Source of the DNA: Symplocastrum torsivum CPER-KK1
GTDB lineage: Bacteria; Cyanobacteriota; Cyanobacteriia; Cyanobacteriales; Coleofasciculaceae
Length of the DNA: 64,000 nt
Direction: 5' to 3'
Assembly (NCBI GenBank): GCA_019358875.1
Contig: JAHHIF010000001.1
Coordinates: 124,001 to 188,000 of the forward strand
The position numbers were made by a program, and so were the translations under genes. Numbering within the stretch: position 1 is the first letter of the stretch; the number at the start of each line of letters is the position of its first letter. Shown one piece after another: positions 51,295 through 59,619 of the stretch. Under the pieces are notes generated by a model that had not been told where the DNA came from, searched no databases, and worked only from the letters and a program-made list of their open reading frames with translations.

Positions 51295-52260
51295 ATGACT
51301 CACCACATTCTTAAAGCAAGCTGTCAAACTGTTCATTTAGGCGGTTTTTCTCATCAGTTGGAACCTGCTTTAGTTATTAATTCAGGTGACAGCATCGACG
51401 TTGAAACCTACACTGGCTTTTATGTTTCTGACAAAGCACCACCGGAATTTCTCACGCCAGAATTTCTTGAGATTTGTCAGCATTTCCCCCCAGAGCGTAA
51501 AGTTGGAACAGGCCCACACTTACTGACAGGGCCAATTTATGTCAAGGATGCTGAGCCTGGAGATGTTCTGGAAGTCAAGCTAGAAGCCATTTCACCTCGT
51601 CTCCCTATAGGTTTCAATGCGATTCGCCCCGGTTGGGGAGCTTTACCACAACAGTTTACAGAACCAAGACTACGCTTCATCCCTTTAGATTTAGACAAGG
51701 GCGTCGCAGAATTTCCGACAGGTAGCGGGATTGAGATTCCCTTGCAACCCTTCTTTGGTATCGTTGGCGTTGCGACAGAGGAAACCAGCCGTTCCTCTGT
51801 TCCTCCCGGTAGCTATGGCGGCAATATTGACAATCGAGAACTGCAAGCTGGCTCAAGGATATTCTTACCTGTTTTTGTTCCTGGCGGCTTATTGTCCATA
51901 GGGGACGGACATTCGGCTCAAGGAGATGGTGAAATTGATGTAACTGCGATCGAGACTTCCATGAACGGCACGATCCAAATTAATCTGCGTAAAGATTTGC
52001 CGTTCATATATCCCATAGCTGAAACACCAACTGACATCATCACTATGGGATTCGGAGAAACCCTTGATGCAGCCTTTGAGTTTGCCCTCACGCAAATGAT
52101 TACTTTCTTGGAACGCTTTGCGGGATTGAGTGCAGAAGAAGCCTATGTTTTGTGCAGCCTCGCTGTAAACTTTCACATTACCCAGGTTGTCAACACTCCT
52201 CAAAAGGGCGTTCACGGTATGCTACCTAAATCGATCTTGCCCAAGGCAATTCAGTTATGA
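51295..52260 (+). CDS. Acetamidase/formamidase family hydrolase
   Basis: A 321-aa FmdA/AmdA-type enzyme that would release ammonia from formamide or a related short amide. Visible blocks are HLLTGPIYVKDAEPGDVLEV, RTPRxG-like PPGSYGGNIDNRELQAGS, and GDGHSAQGDGEIDVTAIE, which holds the catalytic-site residues of the family. Length fits. Its stop overlaps the start of the TauE-like exporter gene by four bases (ATGA), so the two are coupled. The true substrate cannot be told. Confidence 0.9.
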   Translation: MTHHILKASCQTVHLGGFSHQLEPALVINSGDSIDVETYTGFYVSDKAPPEFLTPEFLEICQHFPPERKVGTGPHLLTGPIYVKDAEPGDVLEVKLEAISPRLPIGFNAIRPGWGALPQQFTEPRLRFIPLDLDKGVAEFPTGSGIEIPLQPFFGIVGVATEETSRSSVPPGSYGGNIDNRELQAGSRIFLPVFVPGGLLSIGDGHSAQGDGEIDVTAIETSMNGTIQINLRKDLPFIYPIAETPTDIITMGFGETLDAAFEFALTQMITFLERFAGLSAEEAYVLCSLAVNFHITQVVNTPQKGVHGMLPKSILPKAIQL

Positions 52261-53063
52261 CGCCTACAAGTTTATTGATTTTTGCTGCTGGTGGTTTGTT
52301 CGCGGGAATCCTTGCAGGTTTCTTGGGTATAGGGGGCGGTACGGTTCTTGTCCCTTTATTGGTGGCGCTAGGATATGAGCCAGTTGAAGCTGTTGCGACG
52401 AGTAGTCTCTCAATTGTGATTACGGCGATTTCCGGCAGTATCCAGAATTGGCGGATGGGCTATTTTAGCTTGAAACGAGTAATGGGGATTGGCTTTCCTG
52501 CTGTCGTCACGGCTCAATTTGGAGCGTATCTCGCAGAATTATTTGCTCCCTACTGGTTACTAGCAGCCTTTGGGATACTGCTACTCATTAATATTTACCT
52601 TGTCGAACTACGTAAACGCCTGAGTATTAAAGAGAAACAGCAAAGTCAAGAGACAGCAGGCGAAAGACAACCTCAAGATTCAGGGCTTAAAGGCACGATT
52701 TCGAGAATTGCTACTGGCAGTGCCGCAGGTGTACTAGCAGGTTTGTTTGGTGTTGGTGGCGGGGTAATAATGGTGCCGCTGCAAATTTTGCTGTTAGGAG
52801 AAACGATTAAAACGGCGATTCAGACAAGTTTAGGTGTGATTGTTATTACAGCGATTTCCGCTTGTGCAGGGCACGCCTTACGAGGTAATGTCCTGTGGGT
52901 TGAGGGATTACTTTTGGGTGCTGGTGGCTTTTTGGGAGCGCAAATTAGTACACGCTTTTTACCCAAGTTACCTGATCATGTTGTGAGTTTGGCATTTCGT
53001 TCGTTGTTAGCCATCCTCTCAATTTATGTTTTCTACCAAGCTTGGCAAAACTATAACAGTTAG
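52257..53063 (+). CDS. TauE/SafE-family anion exporter
   Basis: A 268-aa integral membrane protein with about eight hydrophobic helices in two repeated halves. Each half begins with the family motif: GFLGIGGGTVLVPLL and GLFGVGGGVIMVPLQ. The family moves sulfite, sulfoacetate or related organic anions. Coupling with the formamidase-family gene suggests it exports, or imports, the amidase product or a related carboxylate; this is inference. Confidence 0.92.
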   Translation: MTPTSLLIFAAGGLFAGILAGFLGIGGGTVLVPLLVALGYEPVEAVATSSLSIVITAISGSIQNWRMGYFSLKRVMGIGFPAVVTAQFGAYLAELFAPYWLLAAFGILLLINIYLVELRKRLSIKEKQQSQETAGERQPQDSGLKGTISRIATGSAAGVLAGLFGVGGGVIMVPLQILLLGETIKTAIQTSLGVIVITAISACAGHALRGNVLWVEGLLLGAGGFLGAQISTRFLPKLPDHVVSLAFRSLLAILSIYVFYQAWQNYNS

Positions 53064-53171
53064 CAGTCAGCTATCAGCCATCAGCTTTTTGTTTTCCTGA
53101 CAAGTAGCGCTTGTTCCGCAGCCTTGAACTGTGGCTACTATGGAGAAACAGACACCATTGTCAAGAAAACG

Positions 53172-53537
53172 ATGAAACTTAGCCTCTTAACCACTGCTGC
53201 ACTGTTAGTCACTGCTGGTTTCTTCGCACCTGTCAAAGCGCAAGACACCCAACCCCTACCAACTACGCCTTCTGTTCAAAGCCAAGCCAGTGGCGATCAA
53301 GTTCTGGAAGCGTGTTCCCAAGATCGAGCCGATACATTACCTAACCCGTTTTCAGACGTTTCGCCCGACCATTGGGCATTCAAAGCTGTGATGAGTGTAC
53401 ATTACTGCGGTGCTTACCACGGGAAAATTCCTCTAGAGCGGGTTAAGCCCTTTTTACAACAACAAACACCACAAACTAGCAGCAACCAAACGCGATGGGA
53501 GTTGAATGCCACTCAGTCTCCTGCTAATTCTCGCTGA
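53172..53537 (+). CDS. Small secreted protein with SLH-like segment
   Basis: From ATG 53172 the protein has 121 residues. A signal peptide (MKLSLLTTAALLVTAGFFAPVKAQ) is followed by a Thr/Gln-rich stretch and an SLH-type segment, FSDVSPDHWAFKAVMS. Two cysteines follow at short distance in VHYCGAY and EACSQD. It is probably periplasmic or cell-wall associated. An upstream in-frame start lacks the signal sequence and is rejected. The 3' end overlaps the convergent cyclase gene by 25 bases. Confidence 0.8.
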   Translation: MKLSLLTTAALLVTAGFFAPVKAQDTQPLPTTPSVQSQASGDQVLEACSQDRADTLPNPFSDVSPDHWAFKAVMSVHYCGAYHGKIPLERVKPFLQQQTPQTSSNQTRWELNATQSPANSR

Positions 53538-56500
53538 TCAGCTAATTGGTATTGAGGATTGTGGTCGTTTTGTCTACCAGTAAGTAGATAAACTGTCAAA
53601 TTCCCCTTACCTTTGACTGAGATAACGCCCCGTTCCTCGAATAGGTATTGATCTCGTAGTAAATCATAGGTGGCAGCGGTTACCTGTATGGCGCCGTCGA
53701 TACCTTGAGATTCCATGCGGCTAGCAACGTTAACGGTATCGCCCCACAAATCGTAGAAAAACTTTTTGATACCAATAACACCCGCGACAACTGGACCACT
53801 GTTGATGCCAATCCGGAGTTGGAACACTTCCCCTATCTGGTTGCCTAATTTTACCATTTCGGCTTGCATATCTAGAGCCATTTCGGCGATCGCGATCGCA
53901 TGATCCGGACGAGGGGTCGGCAAACCCGCGACAACCATATAGGCATCACCAATTGTCTTGATTTTCTCCAAACCATGTCGCTCAGCTAGCTGGTCAAACT
54001 TTGAGAAAATTAGATTGAGAATCTTAACCAGTTCTGTTGGAGAGGTTCGAGCGGAGAACTCAGTAAAGCCAACAATGTCAGCAAACAGAACGCTGACGGC
54101 TTCAAAGGTATCGGCAATAGTGCTTGGATCCCGTTTTAACCGCTCTGCAATTGGCTCAGGTAAGATATTGAGCAGTAGTTGCTCTGCTTGTGCCTGTTGA
54201 TAACGCAGTGCTTCCCGCGCCACCTTACGCGCCGTAACGTCAGAGATAGTACCTTCGTAGTAGAGCAGCGTACCCGTGGAGTCACGAACCGCACGAGTAT
54301 TCTCTGACACCCACATAATGGTTCTGTCTTTACGATAGACCAGAGACTCAAACTCAAATACGGCATTGTTCGCTTGTATGGCAGCAATGAATTCGCCTCT
54401 GCGGTTGGGTTCAACATAAACTTGCTGCGAGATGTCTTTGATACCTGTGATTAGTTCTTCAGGTGAGGAGTAGCCAAAAATCCTTGCCAGTGCTGGGTTA
54501 GCGCTTATGAAGCGTCCGGCTGGATTCGTCTGGAAAATGCCCTCGATCGCGTTTTCAACAATACTGTGATATCTCTGTTCAGCAAGACGGAGCGCTTCTT
54601 CAGCAGCTTTGCGCTGAATTACTGAACCCAGTTGGTTAGCCACTGCTAAGACTAGCTCAACCAATCGCTGATCTTGTTCGCGAACTTCAAACGTGAAGAA
54701 AACGAAGATAGCCAGCACCCGATTATTAATAAGAATCGGAATGCCCAAACAGGAGCTGAGTCCGGTATCAAGTAGCGCCTGGGACCGAGCAAATACGCCT
54801 TCTGGCTCGATTCCAACATCCTGAATCCATTCGGGCTGTTTGGATGACCAAACCCGCCCAGGCAGCCCCATATCGGGAGCAAATCGGAGCATCTGGCTAT
54901 GCTGTCTGAATTTCTCTAGGACGGATACGGTTGCACCGCCCGGATTGATACTTGCATACCAAGCGGGGCTGGATTCGAGAAAGGTGCCATCCGAGTTGGG
55001 AATCCAGGCTTCCCCAAAATGCCAGCCTATAGTTTCACACACCTTGCGGAGGGTAACTTCCAGGGCAGCGTGAAAGTCTGGGGACTCACTAATCGCTTGC
55101 GTTATTGTTTGTAAGAGGCGGATTTTTTCTTCCGCCCGTTGGCGCTCACGCGCTTCTAGAGTGAGGGAAACTAAATCAGCTAAGGAGCCAGCAAAGTTTT
55201 GTTCATCCAGTGTCCACTTGCGGGTCAAGTCAGTGTTTTCGTAACACACTACTCCCACGATCTGACCTCCCATCCGAATCGGCGCAGCCAACATCGCTGC
55301 CACACCGTAAGGACTCATAAGCTTTTGCCCGTCCAGTAGGTGGGATGCCTGCAATTTAAGAGCGATGGGGTTGCTCTCAGCCTCCTCAATGGCAATGGTA
55401 GGCTCTTGTTCCAAGGCTTTGAAGTAACCGGGATAGTCTGTCGCCGCCAACTCCATCCCGTCTATATGACGGTTGGCACTGCGCTCAAACAGGTCGAGGC
55501 AATGAATTTTGGAGCAGTCAGGGCTGTATAACCACACACTCACCCGCGAAATCTCTAGGGTTTGGGCAGCCGCTTGGGTGAATTGCCTCAGGGCAGAGTG
55601 CAAGTCGCCGTGGTTAACAGTTTTGCTCTTGGTTAGAGATACTAGTACTTGGTTCTGTCGGCGCAACCGTTGGTGAAGTTGCCCTTGCTGAATCGCGATC
55701 GCAATTGGCGTGGATAAAGCTTTTAGTAAATCAACCTCCATCTGCTGCCACTGCCGTGGCTTGCCACACTGATGGGCAATCAGCAACCCCCACAACTTTT
55801 CTCCTTGTAGGATGGGAACTACCAAGTTAGCCCTAACCTGAAAATTGAAGAGAAAATCGACGTGACACGGCGACAGATCGGCTGTATGGATATCTTCGAT
55901 AACTAGGATGCGACCTTGTTGGTAGGGCTGAATATAGGTTTTTCCAAAGCAGGGGTCAGTGATTGTGGTGTTCAGGATCGATAGTTCTTCGGTGCTGACA
56001 GATTCTACAGCGATAACTCCGCTCCAATCGTCAAAAAATCGATAAATGAGTACCCGATCCGTTTGCAGAAATTGCCGCACTTCACGCACCGTTGTGCTGA
56101 GAATCTCTTCTAAATCCAGCGATTTACGAATCCGTTGGGTAATTTCGCTCAGCAATTGTTCCCGTTGAGCCTGCTGCCGTACTAACTCCTCCGTCTGCTG
56201 GCGCTCTTTTACTTCCTGTTGCAGTTGTAGATTTTGCTTTTGGAGTTGATTTTGCAGATTCTGGATAGTCAGGTGGTTTAGGATGCGGGCTAAAACCTCT
56301 TCGGGTTGAATCGGTTTGGTGACGTAATCTACTGCCCCGACCTGAAAACCTCTCACCTTATCCACGGTTTCACCCAGCGCCGTCATAAAAATCACCGAGA
56401 TACCTTGCGTTGACGGATTGGCTTTCAATCGGCGGCAGGTTTCAAACCCGTCAATTCCCGGCATGAGTATATCCAAAAGGATAAGATTGGGCTGGGCATA

Positions 56501-56698
56501 TATAGCTTGCTCGATCGCACTTTCACCATCGATTGCCACCAAGACTTCAAAACCAGAATCGGTCAAAAAATCACACAGCATCCCTAAATTAGTCGGGGTG
56601 TCATCTACGATTAAAATGACGCCTCTCCGATTTCCTAAATTAGTTGGGGTATACTCTGCGATTAAGGTTACGCCTCTTCTCGGATTTTCCACTTTCAT
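53513..56698 (-). CDS. REC-CBCR-GAF-GAF-PAS adenylate cyclase
   Basis: A 1061-aa soluble signalling protein. A 17-residue duplicated N-terminus precedes a receiver domain (about 25-145; phospho-acceptor D76 in LILLDILMP). Next is a cyanobacteriochrome-type GAF (about 180-340) with the bilin-attaching Cys278-His279 pair (LSPCHVDFLFNFQV), then two more GAF domains, a PAS domain (about 710-830) and a class III nucleotidyl cyclase (about 870-1045). The cyclase keeps both metal aspartates (LFADIVGF, GDAYM) and the Lys/Asp pair for ATP (EKIKTIGD, LWGDTVN), so cAMP is the likely product. Its start overlaps the upstream hybrid kinase by four bases. Confidence 0.9.
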   Translation of the reverse strand: MKVENPRRGVTLIAEYTPTNLGNRRGVILIVDDTPTNLGMLCDFLTDSGFEVLVAIDGESAIEQAIYAQPNLILLDILMPGIDGFETCRRLKANPSTQGISVIFMTALGETVDKVRGFQVGAVDYVTKPIQPEEVLARILNHLTIQNLQNQLQKQNLQLQQEVKERQQTEELVRQQAQREQLLSEITQRIRKSLDLEEILSTTVREVRQFLQTDRVLIYRFFDDWSGVIAVESVSTEELSILNTTITDPCFGKTYIQPYQQGRILVIEDIHTADLSPCHVDFLFNFQVRANLVVPILQGEKLWGLLIAHQCGKPRQWQQMEVDLLKALSTPIAIAIQQGQLHQRLRRQNQVLVSLTKSKTVNHGDLHSALRQFTQAAAQTLEISRVSVWLYSPDCSKIHCLDLFERSANRHIDGMELAATDYPGYFKALEQEPTIAIEEAESNPIALKLQASHLLDGQKLMSPYGVAAMLAAPIRMGGQIVGVVCYENTDLTRKWTLDEQNFAGSLADLVSLTLEARERQRAEEKIRLLQTITQAISESPDFHAALEVTLRKVCETIGWHFGEAWIPNSDGTFLESSPAWYASINPGGATVSVLEKFRQHSQMLRFAPDMGLPGRVWSSKQPEWIQDVGIEPEGVFARSQALLDTGLSSCLGIPILINNRVLAIFVFFTFEVREQDQRLVELVLAVANQLGSVIQRKAAEEALRLAEQRYHSIVENAIEGIFQTNPAGRFISANPALARIFGYSSPEELITGIKDISQQVYVEPNRRGEFIAAIQANNAVFEFESLVYRKDRTIMWVSENTRAVRDSTGTLLYYEGTISDVTARKVAREALRYQQAQAEQLLLNILPEPIAERLKRDPSTIADTFEAVSVLFADIVGFTEFSARTSPTELVKILNLIFSKFDQLAERHGLEKIKTIGDAYMVVAGLPTPRPDHAIAIAEMALDMQAEMVKLGNQIGEVFQLRIGINSGPVVAGVIGIKKFFYDLWGDTVNVASRMESQGIDGAIQVTAATYDLLRDQYLFEERGVISVKGKGNLTVYLLTGRQNDHNPQYQLADQRELAGD
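56583..56684 (-). repeat. 51-bp tandem duplication at the start of the cyclase gene
   Basis: Two 51-bp copies (56583-56633 and 56634-56684) encode RRGVILIVDDTPTNLGM and RRGVTLIAEYTPTNLGN. The inner copy is the true first strand of the receiver domain; the outer copy has lost the acidic pair (EY in place of DD). Confidence 0.85.
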
Positions 56699-59415
56699 GC
56701 ATCATCTAAAGTGTAGGGTTTGAGAAACTCCCGGATTTGTTTGGTCTGAAAGCCTTTTGCTAGTTGATGAAGCTCCGACGCAAATGGCACAAATTGAGCA
56801 TCCAACTGTTCAAGCCGACGCACTTTCTCCAGAATGCCCCTGACGTTGCCTCTCTTAGCTAAATCCAAGAGAACAGCGATTTCCTCCGGAGGTGGAGCAA
56901 TCAATTTATGGATTTTGGTCAAATATTTGCACTCATAAATGAGCGGCTTGGAGTTCAGATTCTTGGTTTTTTGGTTAGATGCGACACCCTCTGAATCTTG
57001 GTCAGTCACCCCTAATTCAGTATCAGCCGCTTGCGAACATCCAAAATCCTCATAAACCCATTCCAGATCCAAATGCAACTTTAACCGTTCTAAAAGGTGC
57101 TTTGCACCCACAGGTTTAGGGATAAAATCATCACAACCTGCGTTCCTACTTTTATCTCGACTATAGTCGAAAACACTGGCTGATGTTGCAATTATTACAA
57201 TCTTTTTAAGTTCTGTTAACTTCCGGAGCTGCCGCGTAGCCTCAAAGCCGTCCAGTACGGGCATCACCAAGTCCATCAAAATCGCATCAGGCTTAAACTC
57301 AAGCGCCTTATTTAGACAGTCACGACCGTCTGTTGCTTCAACTATTTCAAACCCCAAAGGTTCAAGGAGATTGACCAGAAACGAGCGATTTTCTCCTTTG
57401 TCGTCCACCACCAGAAGTTTGCGATTTTCCCCTTTGAAACCAATAATATGGCGCTCCTTAGCTGTGGCGACTTCAGTTGATTCGGAAGCTTCAGGCAAAT
57501 CCAAATCGAGCCAGAAAACACTGCCAGCACCCAATTGGCTTTTTACCTCCAAGGTACTGCCCATCAACTTCGCTAATTTCTTGCTAATAGTCAGTCCCAA
57601 TCCTGTGCCTTCAACCAGGTGACGGCTGTTCTCGATTTGATGGAACGGAAGAAAGATTTCTGTCAACTTCTCCGGTGCGATGCCGATGCCAGTGTCCTCC
57701 ACCTGAAACCGGATTTTCCCCTCGTGATAACCCACCTTGAGAACTACCCTGCCACTGTCGGTAAACTTGACGGCATTTCCAAGTAAGTTAATTAAAACTT
57801 GCCGCAGCTTTTGCTCATCGCCTCGAACGCGCGTAGGCAGAAGGGACGGTGCGTAACTAAACGAAATCTTCTTTTGTTCTGCACGAATACGAAAGATTTC
57901 AGCAAGATTGTTAAGAAATAGAGGCAAATGAAAATCACTCAGGTGAATTTCCATTTTCTTCGCTTCAATTTTGGAGAGGTCTAAAATGTCATTGATGAGC
58001 GTCAATAGGTGCTCGCCACACTGTTGAATGATGTCTAGTCCATTCTGCTGCTTCGAGGTTAATTTTTTTTCTTGTTTGAGGATGTAAGCATACCCTAAAA
58101 TCCCATTTAAGGGAGTCCGGAGTTCATGGCTCATATTCGCCAAAAATTCACTCTTGGCGCGGTTGGCAACTTCAGCCGCTTCTTTTGCCTTATGAAGTGC
58201 GTCCTCTGCCTGCTTGCGCTCGGTGATGTCGCGACCTTCGGGAATTAGCAGGACTACTTGCCCTGTTTCATCTCGTACAGGCTTGAGTGAGAAGTCAATC
58301 GTTGCCACCTGTTCGAGCGCTCCCAGTACATCAACTTCGTAACGGACAAATTCACCAGCTGCGGCTTGGGCGATCGCACTTTGCAGGCGAGTCTGAGTTT
58401 CCTGAGAAAGACTCCACCACCGAGCCTCCCAAAATGGACGCCCGACAATATCACATAGACTAAATCCACCGAAATCCAGGGCAGTCTGGTTCGCTTCCAG
58501 GAGAGTGCCATCCGGTTTCAAAAGACCAACGAATTGAAAAGTTTGGTCGAAGATGGCACGAAATCGCCTCTCGCTCTCACGTAATGCCGCTTCTACTCGC
58601 TTGCGCTCAGTAATGTCAATGTAAGCGATCGCTACGCCATAATCTTCTAGGGGAATGGGAGCCGCCGTCACACTAACCCAGGTAACCTCCGAGCCTGGTT
58701 TCACAATCCCCATTTCTGAATTCTCAATAATTCGATTTTCTGTTAAAGCCCTAACGCTGGGATACTCAACCGCTAGCATTAGCGTGCCATCCGACCGGAT
58801 GATATGCCATTGTTCGCCATCGTATTTTCTGTGAACCTGCTCTTGGGTTGAGATTCCTAAAATCCTCTCTGAGGCGGAATTGGCTTCAATGATATTGCCG
58901 AATTTATCAGTGATCGAAATGCCAAGAGGGAGGATTTGAAATAAAACTTGGTATTTTTCACGGCTTTCTCTTAGTGCTTCTTCTGCCTGCTTACGCTCAG
59001 TAATTTCATGTTCCAATTCAAGGTTCGCTTTCTCCAGTTGTCTTGGGCTGGGCAGAGCTAGTGCCAGGGAAACCAACGGCACCAGCATCAGTGCCGTATA
59101 CACTGAAACCAAAGCCGTGATTGCTTTGATGAATCCACTCAACCAGTAAGTAGGATGCCAAAGCGTCCAAATCTCCATGATATGGGTGGTGCCGCAAGCA
59201 ACAATAAATGCTCCAAACAGCAGAAATATCCAGTTGAAGGGTAAATCGTCGCGCTTGCGGACAAAATAGACTAGCGTGATGGGGATGGAATAATAGGCGA
59301 TCGCAATCAGAGCATCGGACATGACATGAAGCCACACTAAACTGGGCTTCCAGAGGTAGCAATGTCCATGAGGAATAAACGCTTCTGAACCAAAAAGGTT
59401 TAAGACCTCTAGCAT
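56695..59415 (-). CDS. Ethylene-receptor-like hybrid histidine kinase
   Basis: A 906-aa kinase. Three N-terminal helices (about 25-52, 61-80, 95-120) match the ethylene-binding domain of plant ETR1 and Synechocystis Etr1. Asp34 and Tyr42 are in SDALIAIAYYSIPI, and the copper ligands are Cys74 and His78 in ACGTTHIMEIW. Two PAS domains follow (about 150-270 and 280-400). Then come the kinase (H-box NMSHELRTPLNGILGY, His about 430; G2 box GTGLGLTISKKLA), a receiver (about 660-790; Asp near 713 in ILMDLVMP) and a C-terminal helical region. It is followed, with a four-base overlap, by the REC-GAF-cyclase gene, its probable partner. Confidence 0.92.
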   Translation of the reverse strand: MLEVLNLFGSEAFIPHGHCYLWKPSLVWLHVMSDALIAIAYYSIPITLVYFVRKRDDLPFNWIFLLFGAFIVACGTTHIMEIWTLWHPTYWLSGFIKAITALVSVYTALMLVPLVSLALALPSPRQLEKANLELEHEITERKQAEEALRESREKYQVLFQILPLGISITDKFGNIIEANSASERILGISTQEQVHRKYDGEQWHIIRSDGTLMLAVEYPSVRALTENRIIENSEMGIVKPGSEVTWVSVTAAPIPLEDYGVAIAYIDITERKRVEAALRESERRFRAIFDQTFQFVGLLKPDGTLLEANQTALDFGGFSLCDIVGRPFWEARWWSLSQETQTRLQSAIAQAAAGEFVRYEVDVLGALEQVATIDFSLKPVRDETGQVVLLIPEGRDITERKQAEDALHKAKEAAEVANRAKSEFLANMSHELRTPLNGILGYAYILKQEKKLTSKQQNGLDIIQQCGEHLLTLINDILDLSKIEAKKMEIHLSDFHLPLFLNNLAEIFRIRAEQKKISFSYAPSLLPTRVRGDEQKLRQVLINLLGNAVKFTDSGRVVLKVGYHEGKIRFQVEDTGIGIAPEKLTEIFLPFHQIENSRHLVEGTGLGLTISKKLAKLMGSTLEVKSQLGAGSVFWLDLDLPEASESTEVATAKERHIIGFKGENRKLLVVDDKGENRSFLVNLLEPLGFEIVEATDGRDCLNKALEFKPDAILMDLVMPVLDGFEATRQLRKLTELKKIVIIATSASVFDYSRDKSRNAGCDDFIPKPVGAKHLLERLKLHLDLEWVYEDFGCSQAADTELGVTDQDSEGVASNQKTKNLNSKPLIYECKYLTKIHKLIAPPPEEIAVLLDLAKRGNVRGILEKVRRLEQLDAQFVPFASELHQLAKGFQTKQIREFLKPYTLDDA

Positions 59416-59619
59416 AAAATCAGCCCTTTATTTTTTGCAATTATCTTTTGCAATTCATTTCCTGTTATAGCCGCTCTGCATCCTTGCCGCCTTACCATAA
59501 AGCAGAGCTATGTTTCATCAGCTATTTTTATTTGTAATAAAAAAAACAATTTGAACAGGAGTGATATCAAGCTAAGTTGATTACTTTTAACAACTAATAA
59601 CTAACAACTAATAACCCTT

